Source: Diphasiastrum complanatum
Taxonomy: Eukaryota; Streptophyta; Lycopodiopsida; Lycopodiales; Lycopodiaceae
DNA: 64,000 nucleotides
Reading direction: 5' to 3'
NCBI GenBank assembly: GCA_029204225.1
Contig: CM055096.1
Location: forward strand, 42,741,901-42,805,900
The notes below the pieces were generated by a model. It was not told the origin of the DNA and made no database searches. It was given only the letters and a program-made list of their open reading frames with translations. A program made the position numbers and the translations under genes. How positions within the stretch are numbered: the stretch's first letter is position 1; each line of letters starts with the position of its first letter. Of this stretch, positions 11,746 through 27,569 are shown one piece after another.

Positions 11746-12577
11746 CAAAATAACGTGAATATCGGACTTGTGCGCGAGGGAGAAGAGAAACAGAACTAAC
11801 TATCAAGATGGCGCACAAGAGAGATATGTATGGCGGAGATACCGAATATTGCACTTGTGCGCAAGTAGGTGTCGTTGAGTGCAAACGGACAACAAAGCGT
11901 GCGCACAAGAGTGATATGCCGCGAATTTCGATAACGGAAAAAGGTAAAAAATTAATCGGTTTTTGTGCCATTTATAGTAAATTTTTGCACGTGCGGTCAA
12001 CAATCAATGGACACATGTCTACTTTCCATTCGAGTACAGCTACTCGCACGTGTGAGGTGACACCTGGACAAGTGTGAAATGACAACTGGACACGTGTCGC
12101 ATGTTCATTCATGTGCTCAAAAATACGTGTCGCTCTATCATTTGCTCATACAAATCTCACACGTGCAAAGTGACAACGTGACACATGTCGCTCTATCATT
12201 AGTTCGTACAACTTTCACACGTGTGACAGGACATTCTTTCGCACGTGCGAACTGCGATATAAAATCACAAACTTCGATGAATTTTTTTTACTTTTTTTTT
12301 CCGCTCCGCATATCGCACTTGTGCACGTCCTTCACAATCGAATTTCCACCCACCGCCTTCCATGCGCACAGGTCCAATACATCTGCCTACGTGTCCCCCC
12401 GTATCGCACTTGTGTGTGTTTCTTCAAGACTAATCTCTTTCTCTTATATTCAGCTCGCATAGGTCTGATATACCGTACGTTTTTTTCGTACATATCGATC
12501 CTCTGCGAGATTTTTATCACCCTTCCCTGCTCATCCTCGCCATCACACACAAGTCCGCTATTGCATAGTACACGTCC
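11746..12577. promoter_or_regulatory. divergent promoter region with clustered E-box/G-box-like motifs
   Basis: This 832-base spacer separates two divergently oriented genes. At least fifteen related short motifs are seen, many palindromic: GCACTTGTGCGC at 11851, GCACGTGC at 11988, CGCACGTGTG at 12045, GGACACGTGTCGC at 12088, CACACGTG at 12158 and 12217, GCACGTGCGA at 12241, CGCACTTGTGCACGT at 12314, CGCACTTGTGTG at 12405, and GCGCACAAGA at 11811 and 11901. Positions 12124-12182 and 12183-12241 are two copies of a 59-base unit. GATATAAAATCAC at 12256 could be a TATA box for the histone gene. CACGTG-type boxes bind bHLH/bZIP factors in plants (known). Binding here is inference. Confidence 0.6.
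12124..12241. repeat. two tandem 59-bp units
   Basis: The phrase GTCGCTCTATCATT occurs at 12128 and again at 12187. In each copy it is followed by a (G/A)CTC/GTTC-ATACAA variant and then CACACGTG. The copies differ at several bases, so the duplication is not recent. Confidence 0.8.
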
Positions 12578-13000
12578 ATGGATAGGAGAAAGCAGACAAG
12601 GAGAGACTTCTTCTCTCTTGGCTCGTCCTCAGCCCCTACGGTGGCCATTACCCCTCCTGCTAGACATAGAACGCGCAACCGCAGCAGGTGGCTCTCTGAG
12701 ATACGCAAGTACCAAAGATCAATTGCTCTGTTGATCCCAAGGGCTCCATTCTACCGTGCTATCCGAAACATAACAAGAAATGATCTCAGACAGCTGGTCA
12801 TATTTACACCCAGTGCTCTTCAATGCCTTCAGGAGGCTGCTGAAGACTACCTTAGTCTTTTTTTTGAAGATTCATTTTTGCTTGCCATCCATTCCAAGAG
12901 AGTCACCATAATGCCCAAGGATTTTCAGCTCCTGATGAGAATGAGGGATAGTTTGTATATGTTCACATCCCCTCGCACGTACACAAATTTGCGCAATTAG
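12578..13000 (+). CDS. histone H3 variant, CENH3-like
   Basis: An intact 140-codon intronless frame encodes a histone fold of the H3 family. H3 packages DNA with H4; CENH3 variants replace it at centromeres and recruit the kinetochore. Seen directly: a 37-residue basic tail that keeps a RxKQTxR phrase like the H3 tip (KQT at 5-7, Asp where Lys9 would be); the alphaN helix EIRKYQRSIALLIP (41-54); PFYRAIRNI (57-65); a loop 1 about one residue longer than in canonical H3; QEAAEDYL (85-92); FFEDSFLLAIHSKRVTIMPKDFQL (95-118, read in parts). LLIP, the longer loop and QEAAEDYL are CENH3-like; PF and MPKD are H3-like. The C-terminus is extended by about 17 unusual residues. Plant CENH3 genes normally have introns, so a retrocopy or transposon capture is possible. 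Transposase sequences flank it. The start is the first ATG of the frame. Confidence 0.85.
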   Translation: MDRRKQTRRDFFSLGSSSAPTVAITPPARHRTRNRSRWLSEIRKYQRSIALLIPRAPFYRAIRNITRNDLRQLVIFTPSALQCLQEAAEDYLSLFFEDSFLLAIHSKRVTIMPKDFQLLMRMRDSLYMFTSPRTYTNLRN

Positions 13001-13085
13001 TAATTTAACATATTCGCATGTCCAACATTCTGTATATTGGCTACTAGATTGTCTAACGATGGTGTGTCCCATCCTTTTAATAATA

Positions 13086-13215
13086 GAGAAGCTTCATATA
13101 GCTTTTTTCTTGGAATACTAAGCCATCATCATCTTTGAAGGAAGCTATCTCTCGATTAGAAGAAAGGGACATGTCAAAATACAGAAAGATGAAAAGCTTT
13201 CAGGAAAGTCAAGAA
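13086..13215 (+). pseudogene. second, internally deleted transposase fragment
   Basis: The sequence matches 9268-9425 of the transposase gene in the same orientation, sharing GAAGCTATCTCTCGATTAGAAG, AGGACATGTCAAAAT and GATGAAAAGCTTTCAGGAAAG nearly exactly (quoted in short pieces). About two dozen bases are deleted between the second and third blocks. It lies just 3' of the histone frame, so the histone sits between two pieces of one transposon family. Confidence 0.8.
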
Positions 13216-13224
13216 ATATGAGTT

Positions 13225-13387
13225 GTACATAACTAATTTGCATGCGCCTTAGGTTGGGCTTATACACACAGGAAGCCAGTGCCCTCGCACTTATTACTCT
13301 AATTGTACATTATTGTATTGTGGCAGGGCCCACTTGATAAGCTTGGCCAACAATACTTTAGTGGCGGCACCCACTAAGTGCCCAACA
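13225..13387 (-). mobile_element. LTR fragment of the Gag-only element family
   Basis: On the minus strand it starts TGTTGGGCACTTAGTGGG at 13387 and continues with ATTGTTGGCCAAG, AATAAGTGCGAGGGCACTGG and TGTATAAGCCCA. These phrases are shared with the LTRs at 22538, 25591 and 29607. It is truncated on the left beside the transposase fragment. Confidence 0.75.
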
Positions 13388-13404
13388 ATACCTATAGCAC
13401 CCTG

Positions 13405-13420
13405 CCACTTTGATACCAAG
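13405..13420 (-). promoter_or_regulatory. primer-binding-site-like sequence
   Basis: On the minus strand it reads CTTGGTATCAAAGTGG, close to the TTGGTATCAGAGC primer site. It follows the end of an LTR-like region at 13421 and directly precedes a purine-rich stretch and the LTR start at 13387, so almost no internal sequence separates them. Confidence 0.55.
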
Positions 13421-14194
13421 TTAACTTTCTGAGGATCTAGTGTAGTATACAAATCAAAACTACAATCACCATAGCTCAAGCACCTCAAGCTCTCAAAGTT
13501 AGCACAACAAAAGTTAATTGTATTAGAAAGAAAATTGTACATAGAGGAAACACTCAACTACATGTCTGTAACAAGTGGCATGATACTGGCCTACCACCTA
13601 TTAATCTACAATTAGGCCCAATATTGGCCACATATATTGACAAATTTGAGACATGCCCTCGAGGATAGCATAATGTGTTGAATTTCACACGTTCGGAAGT
13701 GCCCAAAAGTGTGATTGTGATCTCCTAAGATGTGGTGATTGCACATAGATCATACATAGATTGAAAACCAAGATCTATTCCATCAATCTAAGGCAAGAGC
13801 ATTTTTCTACATGCATAAATTAATCATACAAATACATTCACACGTGGAGACTTGTCCAAGAAAAAACTAAGTATGAAAATGCCTTTCTCTTGGGTAGAGA
13901 GAGGATCCACTATCAAGAACTCGAGTAGAGAGAGAATCCAATTTGACTCAAAATGTGTAGAAATCTGCACAAACTCCCATAATGTGAACAATATCACATT
14001 GGCCTAAGTTAACATTTGCAATGTTGTCCTACCTTGCCTTTGGCATACCTTGTCACATTGACCTAAGTTGGCATTTGCAAAGTCTTTCACAATTCCAACA
14101 ACCTAGTCTTTCTCCATGCTCAAGAAGTGTATGTCAAGTCTATCCCCAATAAGACATTAGATTCTAGTACTTTATTGTTGTTGAATTTCCAACA
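13421..14194 (-). mobile_element. LTR-like region, minus strand
   Basis: On the minus strand it begins TGTTGGAAATTCAACAAC at 14194 and ends at the PBS-like site, giving about 774 bases, a normal LTR size. The end bases are not the usual CA. Inside, around 13995-14080, the phrase CACATTG(G/A)CCTAAGTT(A/G)(A/G)CATTTGCAA occurs twice. The boundaries are inferred. Confidence 0.45.
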
Positions 14195-18501
<4,307 letters not shown>

Positions 18502-18885
18502 TCAGATATACCCATTTTGTATTGGATTTGGAGTGCTTGGCACTTGGTGTAAATCCTCCATCCCGCCATGTCCAGCTCTTGTGATTGGTGCTGGATATAA
18601 TGCAGCTTCGAAATTCAAATGAACAGCGCTCTCATGATTCTCTGCCTTTGCCACTTGCCCTGCCAATTTTCTGTAGATCAAGTTTTGAACAGGAGCTCTA
18701 TGCAAGATATTTCTCTCATGCAACTGAGAAAAACGCCTTGGTAACTTCAAAATCCTTCTATATTGAAGTTCCCCGGGCAACAAACTGCCAGCTGCAATTG
18801 CGTTTTCGCCTAAAATGGTCGGTACAGCTTGGTACGAAAGAAAAAGAAGTGATAAGACACAAAGGATCACACGGCTAAACTTCAT
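18502..18885 (-). CDS. CLE/TDIF-like secreted peptide precursor
   Basis: A 127-residue frame with the layout of a CLE prepropeptide. CLE peptides are cleaved in the apoplast and signal through LRR receptor kinases; the TDIF type controls vascular stem-cell activity. Residues 1-26 form a signal peptide (MKFSRVILCVLSLLFLSYQA...). A variable basic middle follows. Residues 113-124 read HQVPSTPNPIQN, close to the TDIF dodecapeptide HEVPSGPNPISN, with only GYI after it. The usual Gly at motif position 6 is Thr here, which is odd because that Gly is strongly conserved. I chose Met at 18885 because the signal peptide starts there. An in-frame upstream start at 18987 would add 34 residues. There are no introns, as in most CLE genes. 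A TATA-like AATATAAAAAGA lies at about 19041-19052. The frame is intact. Confidence 0.8.
   Translation of the reverse strand: MKFSRVILCVLSLLFLSYQAVPTILGENAIAAGSLLPGELQYRRILKLPRRFSQLHERNILHRAPVQNLIYRKLAGQVAKAENHESAVHLNFEAALYPAPITRAGHGGMEDLHQVPSTPNPIQNGYI
18514..18549 (-). other. 12-residue CLE peptide motif
   Basis: The codons give H-Q-V-P-S-T-P-N-P-I-Q-N. The conserved His1, Val3, Pro4, Ser5, Pro7, Asn8, Pro9, Ile10 and Asn12 of TDIF-type peptides are all present. Positions 2, 6 and 11 differ. Confidence 0.8.
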
Positions 18886-19040
18886 TCTTTTGAACTGGTA
18901 GCTTCTCAGAGGGCAGCAAAAAAGGAGAATGTCGAATCTTCTTTGCTGAATACTACACTTTCTACTGATAGAGGATAATTCACTCATTCCGGAGATAGAA
19001 TCAATCCAGTTAGTAGCTATACTTTCTCTTCGGCCAGTCT

Positions 19041-19052
19041 TTTTATATTAAG
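19041..19052 (-). promoter_or_regulatory. TATA box of the CLE-like gene
   Basis: On the minus strand the sequence reads TTAATATAAAAAGACTGG, about 160 bases before the chosen ATG. This leaves a 5' UTR of roughly 130 bases if transcription starts about 30 bases downstream. Confidence 0.55.
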
Positions 19053-20216
19053 TGCTGAGCTTGAATGGTGTGGACATGAAACGAGCACCCTATATTTTTG
19101 GAGTTAGGCATAGTACAGAAGTGCGTTCAAAATTTGAAAGAATAATATTTTGAATGGTTGCTAAAAGGCATAGCAATGAAAAAATGACTTATAGAATTCT
19201 GACGTTGTCGATTTTCAGCTTCACAAAGTCACGAATCGAAGTAATTTGTAGATTGTAACTGCGGTAAACAATCCCATCATTCTGAAATCAACCGACCCAA
19301 CACGTCCAATCATTTTGAAATCAACTACCCAGCAAGGTTTCCTTTCTCTACCTCATCGCAGCTGGGTATCAAAACACATGAGTCAGTAAATTCGAATGTT
19401 ATGCAGTTACCCAAGAACTGACTGGCCTAACTTGTAGCTACTGGAAGAAACAATCTTCCAAGGCGCATCACGTATCAGAAGAAAAAGCCATCAACTGAGG
19501 TCAGCTGTGGCTGTTGACTCTTACGTCTAGGCTTATCACATCAAGGTATATAGGTAAGAGACAAGAAAATTTTGCTGGCCAAGAACAAACCTCCCTCGTA
19601 CCCGCAAGCTTCTGCATAGAGTTCTATACAGACGATCAATGCCAAAAGCTGGCTATTGCGTGTCACTGGATCGCGTGCCTCGCAGCAGATCACAACAACA
19701 ACGAATTTACAGTACTACTGCAGATTGCAGGTAGTACAACTACTTCTGAGAGTTCAGCTGCGTGATCAGGTGCATCGCCAGGTTCCAGTGTCCGGCTGCG
19801 ACAGCGGTCCAAGCACTGCTACTGCTCCATCAGATCCAGGAACGCAAAAAGCAATAGCCTACCTCACCACTGCCAAAGCTCGCTCGCTTCCTCTCTCTCT
19901 TTCTCCCACGCTCTCTCGCGCTCTCTCTTTTGCTCGACCGCTATTGCTTTTGAATTTAAAAACATTTTTTCTTATAAAAAATACATAAACCTTTTGTAAG
20001 GATCGCTGGACTGTGGGCGGGCCGCGGTACCAAGACTTTTTGGCCCCAAGGCTTATATTGCTCAAACGTGCACCTTTGGCCACCACAAAATTCAAATCTC
20101 CCATGCAACTTATAGCATTATGCTCTCCATACACATTGCATGATTTGGCGAAGATGATTTTTTCAATTCACCATAGTACTATCATTTCTTTGACCCCATA
20201 CAGAGGCTTTTGACAT
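19053..20216. other. unassigned intergenic sequence
   Basis: Upstream of the CLE-like gene. Short open frames at 19514, 19656 and 19859 are overlapping and unrecognised. A pyrimidine-rich CTCTCT patch lies near 19885-19930. Confidence 0.4.
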
Positions 20217-20458
20217 CTTTTACTCTCCAAGCCTATTATATCTTGTACCATCCTTCACGAATACCTAGCTCCAAAACAGTAGCCCTTTTTGGAAACCTCC
20301 CATCTCGTGGTGCCATCTTTAGAGAGTATTCATTCCAGCTTTTACTCTCCAAGCTCATTCTGTCTTTTACTATCTTCACACATAAGTAGCTCTAAAGAGG
20401 TTGTCATTTCTAGCAACCTCGAATCACATGGCACCACGTTTTAGAAATATTCATTTGG
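20217..20458. repeat. two tandem copies of a ~121-bp unit
   Basis: CTTTTACTCTCCAAGC occurs near 20218 and near 20338. Each is followed by a TCTT(G/T)TAC/ACTATC-type stretch, AGCTC(C/T)AAA, a CAACCTC/GAAACCTC block, and (T/C)G(G/T)GGTGCCA or ATGGCACCA. The copies are diverged. Confidence 0.6.
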
Positions 20459-20460
20459 AG

Positions 20461-22537
<2,077 letters not shown>

Positions 22538-22829
22538 TGTTGTGGGTATTTCCTGTATACAAATAAATAAGTGGGTCCCACCACTTAAAATACTGTTGGC
22601 CAAGTCTTGCCTAGTGGGCCCCGCCACAGTACAGTAGACCAATAAGTGTGAGGCACTAGCTTCTTGTGTGTATAAGCCCAGCCCAATGAGCACACTAGTT
22701 AATATATTAAGTTGTGTTCTAGTGATTTGGGCCCTAGGTGTAAATAAATAAGTTCGAGGCCCAAGTTCTCAAAGTCAAGTTGAAAAATAAGAAATCTAAG
22801 TTGCACAAAGTAAGACTCAAAATGATGTT
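22538..22829 (+). mobile_element. 5' LTR of Gag-only LTR element, copy 1
   Basis: It starts TGTTGTGGGTATTTCCTG and is nearly identical to the sequence starting at 25591. Both contain GTGGGTCCCACCACTTAAAA, AATAAGTGTGAGGCACT and TTGGGCCCTAGGTGTAAATA. Identity ends near 22829, whereas the 3' copy carries on in LTR-type sequence for about 170 bases more, so this 5' LTR is truncated or rearranged at its right end. Confidence 0.8.
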
Positions 22830-23616
22830 TTCCATCAGTGATGAAGTCTGCAAGAGTTAGTTTCTAGTATTGAATGATCTGTAAGGAAAAAAATAATTTT
22901 TCATCTAAAGAACGTTCACTGACATCAGTAACTCTCGCACCACTGGGAAGAAACCTTCGCAAGCTTCACACAAGTTAGATCTATGACCTAGATCCAGCTA
23001 CTGTTAAGAGGGCGAGAGCTAGTTCCCAATAGATTGCAAGAAAAGTGGTCTTCTGACTGCAAAGCAGTACAAAGAACCCTCACATGACCAACCCTCGCAC
23101 TGAGTAACCTTCGCAAATAGGATCAATAGAAAGATCTACCTCAGATCTATCTACTGTGAAAATATTAGGCCAATCAGAGCTAGGATTAGAGAGATATCAA
23201 GAAAAAACCAAGAAAAAGGGCTAAAATCACACTATTAGCCATTGAAACTGATCAGATCTTGTCAAATCTAGGTTGCAGTCACAACATCCAATAAGATCCA
23301 ACACCCCTAGACTAAACCAAGTGAATGAACCTCTGATCAAGACGATCAGTACCAAGAAAATCAGTATCGCCCATACCATCCATTCATCACTTTTCCGTTA
23401 CATCCCTATTCCATCTTCCATCCCCCTTCTCGTTTGTTAAATCCATTTCTATTTTATTTCTCCATCCTTACTAATCAATCTTTTTACTTACTCTTTTCTC
23501 TTCTTCTTCTTCTTCTTCTCACTCACAAAAAAAAAAAGATTGGAACATCAGCACCATTGCACCATCACTGAAGCGATCCACCAACCAGCTAATTTGCGAC
23601 ATTATAGTGCTGAACT
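22830..23616 (+). mobile_element. leader region of Gag-only element, copy 1
   Basis: Noncoding between the LTR and the gag ATG. It holds a degenerate ~165-base internal duplication: CTCGCACCACTGGGAAGAAACCTTCGCA at about 22935 and a related CCTCGCACTGAGTAACCTTCGCA at about 23092, each followed by a GATCTA-rich stretch (described in pieces). A (TTC)n run lies at about 23500-23519. No clear initiator-tRNA PBS was found. Confidence 0.45.
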
Positions 23617-24845
23617 ATGGAGACCGCTCTTGCAAGATTATCTAAACTAAAGATGTTCCATGATGAAACAATCCGAGACTACACCTATCAGATCTTCCAT
23701 CTAGTGAAGGATTGTCTGATTCGTGAACAAATCATCATGGCAAAATACTATGCCGGACTGTCCAAAAAGATCAGATCTGGTATGGCAGAATTAGCATTCT
23801 ATGCGTCACTTGCACAACTCTGTATGGATGTTGCCATGATGGAAATCTCACATGGAATGAAGGAATTTTCCTATCGCTATGATGAATCATCAAATAGGGA
23901 ATCAGAGGAACAAAAGACATCAATGAGCAATGATCAAGCAAGAATGGAACTCTATGAAAGGCAACTAAGTGGAGCAGAGTCAAGCAGATCAAGTGCAGCG
24001 GAAGACCAAGAACCTTGCATTTCAAGTTCAGGCCGTCCTCAAGCTGATGCTTGCACGGTCAATTTTCTTGAAAAGGGTGAATGTAAATACTATTTTGGAA
24101 ATCATCCGAGTGCAAGATGTCCAATCAAGAATCCTCGACATGGACCAAAGGTGGAGCAGAAGGCCCGACAGCCATATTTTGTGGTTCAACAGTCAGAAGC
24201 AGAATCAAGCCGACAAGGAGCTCATCCGAAGGATGGATGTCAGAAGTTTTGGTTATATCCTCTTGCATGTCACTGAACTCAATGGAGGAACATAACCACC
24301 TACCAATCTACTTTGTGGAAAGTCCCAATGGGAATCTATTACCAGTGTATGCCTATCAATTTAGAGGCGATGATATACTACACTCGGTAAGATGCTATGG
24401 ATGCGGAGGAAAACATCGTCGAGCCAAATGTCCAGGGATCCATTAACATTCGAACCCTGTTGTGCACAATGCGGACAATCATCCATGCCGAGATTGCCCG
24501 ATGAGAAATTCACAAATAGCTAGGAGGCATTTCGCCTATGTAGACCGGCATGCACCTGTGGTGACCCTTCCACCTCAAACGCACTATAAAAGAAAAATCT
24601 TAGTGCCACCGGGTTATGAAACGAGTGATGAAGAAGACAATCTGACAAAAGTCCCAAAATACGCAGAGGTACCCTCGAGTAGACAAGCCACATCAACATC
24701 ACAGAAGGGAGAGCTGGTAGAATCTATTAAGCCAATAATAACTAAGGAAGTCAAGAAACCGACGAAGTTCAATGGATTTTACCAGGGCTCTTGGCATAAT
24801 CATTACAAAGATTTCTTAGTGATAAATCTCTCAAAAAATTTGTGG
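23617..24845 (+). pseudogene. Gag-like protein with repeated CX2CX3HX4C knuckles, frameshifted
   Basis: It opens at ATG 23617 (METALARLSKLKMFHDETIR). Residues 1-85 are helical and resemble a retrotransposon capsid segment. A Ser/Glu/Gln-rich linker follows. Knuckle 1 (about 24080-24120) is CKYYFGNHPSARC, with the second Cys replaced by Tyr. A frame slip near 24230 leads into knuckle 2, CYGCGGKHRRAKC (about 24392-24432). A stop and a one-base slip follow. Knuckle 3 (about 24460-24500) is recognisable as CxxCxxNHPCRDC by comparison with copy 2 at 27693. After it the frame runs on as RRHFAYVDRHAPV...ILVPPGYE to 24845. All three knuckles have three residues between the second Cys and the His, whereas retroviral-type CCHC knuckles have four. 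No protease, RT or integrase is seen, so the element depended on others to move. Confidence 0.7.
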
Positions 24846-25590
24846 TAACAAAGTGACTTGAAGGCAGATCAGCACCACATCTAAGGGAAAGTGCAATCAC
24901 GCAGCCTTCAACTGGGAAGTGCAATGACCAGGGGAAGACTAAAGTTGATGATTGCCCCTCAATAAGCAAGATTCAACCAAAGTCTAATTGTTCCACAATT
25001 CAACATACTCCCAAATTAATGCCAATTCAGGGTATATCCATTCTTCAAAGGCCAAATCTAGGGAATCCAAGCCCAAATAGGCCTCCAGTCCAACTAGAAC
25101 CAGCGCTCACAACGACAAAACCTTGTCCTCAATTTGTAAGATTGACTGCGGAGGAGAGTATTCAGGTTCAAGCATACCACGAATACCTGGATAGACAAAG
25201 TACTCAAACAAGCACGTCATAACCACATTACGAATTGGGAGAGTCCACGGCATTGGGACCAGTTGTGCCAATCAATCAATCTATGAGGACCCATATCAGC
25301 AAGTTTTATCTTGGGATACTCTGATGGAATGCCTCGACTACCCAATTGTCAATGAACAAGGTTATCCGGAATGGCCACCAAACCCTTATGGGTATCATTG
25401 AAAATCTGGCAAGTCGACATCTTGTTGATCGCCATCATCAAATAAAGCCTCAAATTTTACGTAAGCAAATTCTATCCACACTTTTCCTAAAGCATCCATG
25501 TCCCAGCAATAAACGAACCGACAACAGTACTCCTCCATGACAAATGCAAGCATAACGCTGAGGGACCCGCTTACTTTGGGCCAAGGACCT
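24846..25590 (+). mobile_element. 3' coding remnant and 3' end of Gag-only element, copy 1
   Basis: The frame is broken, but the segment near 25350-25415 (VNEQGYPEWPPNPYGYH) matches VNEQDYHEWPSDPYGYY in copy 2 (about 29370-29425). The encoded protein therefore extended well beyond the knuckles and ended in a conserved Tyr/Pro-rich stretch. The 3' LTR begins at 25591. Confidence 0.6.
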
Positions 25591-26000
25591 TGTTGTGGTA
25601 TTTCCTGTATACAAATAAATAAGTGGGTCCCACCACTTAAAATACTATTGGCCAAGTCTTACCTAGTGGGACCCGCCACAGTATAGTAGAGCAATAAGTG
25701 TGAGGCACTGGCTTCCTGCATGTATAAGCTCATCCCAATGAGCACACTAGTTAAATAGATTAAGTTGTGTTCTAGTGACTTGGGCCCTAGGTGTAAATAA
25801 ATAAGTTTGAGGCCCAAGTTCACAAAGTCAAGTTGAAAACTAAGGAATCAAAGTTGCACAAAGTAAGACTCACATGATTCACGTGACTTGTCTTGTGCTT
25901 TCTTAGAACCATTAGATTTAAGTTGTGTTTCTTTGAAAGGCTTGGATTAGAATCCTTGTCCCAATGAAGTGGCCAATCAGAGTGAAGGACCTATAGTGAG
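25591..26000 (+). mobile_element. 3' LTR of Gag-only element, copy 1
   Basis: It starts TGTTGTGGTATTTCCTG. The stretch past 25880, including GTTAGAACCATTAG-like and GGCTTGGATTAGAATCCTTG, also appears in the LTR of copy 2 (29860-29960). The right end is lost at about 26000, where the sequence changes to copia-type sequence. Confidence 0.75.
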
Positions 26001-26400
26001 CACGAACATAAAGAGAAAGTTGGATAATTTTGAGTGAAAGGATTCTAAACTTGCCCAGCTTAATTCTATGGGTACGATGAAATCTGGCCTTCTAAATACT
26101 AGGGGAATCGGAAAGGTTCCATTTGGAATTGAACCATGAGAAGGTAAAGAAGGGCTATTTCATGGCTGAGAAAACAAAAAAGTAGGAGATCTTGCCCATT
26201 TTATCTAAAGCTTTAAAAATCCATTTACTATCACAGTTAGTGACAGAAGAAGTGGAGAGGGACCAAGATTACCATGAGTGAAGGCAAAGGACAAGAAAAT
26301 CCATCCACATGTTAGTAGTTGATTAAGCCAATTTTGGCATTAGAGGCAACTTGAGCAAGTACACATGTAAAGTGATGATTAGGCCAAAAGTAGAGTTTAT

Positions 26401-27569
26401 GTGGCTTGTAGACAAGAAAACAAGCTTATGAGGATAGAAAAACTCTCAATCAATCATGATGGAGATGGCAAAGCTTTATTTGTCGAAGACAAGCACAAAG
26501 GGAGGAGCAAAGGCCAACACCAACAATTCTTCAACAAGGACAAAGCCAAAGACAAGGACAAAGATGAAGAGGAGGAGAATTTCTCTCAAGATTCTACATC
26601 AAAATTGAATAAAAATAAGATCAAGTGTTTCTTTTGTGGCAAGAAAGGCCATTATGCCACAAATTGCTTCAAGAAGAAGAACCAATCTAAGAAGCCAACA
26701 TCTCTTATGAGGGAGAAAGTGGTGAATTGCAAGTGATGGAGAAGGGTCTCTTATGGTATCAAGCTTCTCTTCTTCTCCTTTAGAAAAGGATGGTATGTGG
26801 TATATTGATAGTGGATCTTCCTCTCATATGTGTAGCTCCAAGGAGTCCTTCTCTACTATTATGCCTTATGAAGGAGTCAAGAAATCTATCTATACTGCAA
26901 ATGAATGCAAAATTGAAGGAGTAGGAAATATTCCCTTGAAAGTTTGCATCTTCCACAATTTTGTCTATCAATAGTGTGTTTTTTGTTCCAAAGCTCACTA
27001 AAAATCTCATTAGTGTTGGCCAATTGCTTCATAATGGCCTTGATGTCAAATTTTATATTCACACTTGTAATCAAAAAAGAAGATGAGATTATTGCATGTG
27101 GATCTCGATTTGGAGGCATCTACAAATTGAATCCAAGAGAGAGTGCAAACTCTTGTGATATTGCATATGTGACCAAGCTTTCCAAAGTAGAATTATGGCA
27201 TAGAAGATTGGGCCATTCAACTTTAAATCTATGCATTCTATGGTCAAAGAAGTCAAAGCAATTGGCTTGCCAAAGGTACTATCCAAGGAGATAAAGCCTT
27301 GTGAAGCATGTGCTATTACAAAGTCACATAGAATGCCATATCCAAGATCTTCTATCAAAACTCAATATCCATTGGAGTTAGTGCACTCGGATGTGCATTT
27401 CTCATCATGCAAAAACAAGGGAGAAGCCACTTGTTTTGTCACCTTTATTGATGACTACACAACATTTGTATCTTCTATCTTCAATAGTTATGGTGTTCAA
27501 TCAAATTCAAAGCTTATGTTGAAAAGCAATGGACACATAACACTTTTATCTAATACTATTTTTGAATGA
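26401..27569 (+). pseudogene. copia gag end, protease and integrase remnant
   Basis: The frame at 26401 encodes a Lys/Asp/Glu-rich Gag tail with a standard CCHC knuckle, CFFCGKKGHYATNC (Cys76, Cys79, His84, Cys89). After a slip near 26735, the protease motif WYIDSGSSSHMC follows at about 26800-26840. A stop at 26974 and further slips lead to the integrase zinc domain: LWHRRLGHST at about 27190-27225 and KPCEACAITKSHRMP at about 27296-27340. The core follows as LELVHSDVHF and FVTFIDDYT. The copy stops near 27569, where a Gag-only element copy begins. There is no RT. Sequence before 26401 (from about 26000) is probably more decayed gag. Confidence 0.85.

Noticed and set aside
12079-12734. Open frames of 127 and 137 codons upstream of and overlapping the histone
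   Set aside because: They lie in the motif-rich spacer, overlap the histone frame, and show no domain. The histone frame explains the coding signal.
19514-20213. Several overlapping frames upstream of the CLE-like gene
   Set aside because: They overlap on both strands and lack motifs and consistent splice signals.
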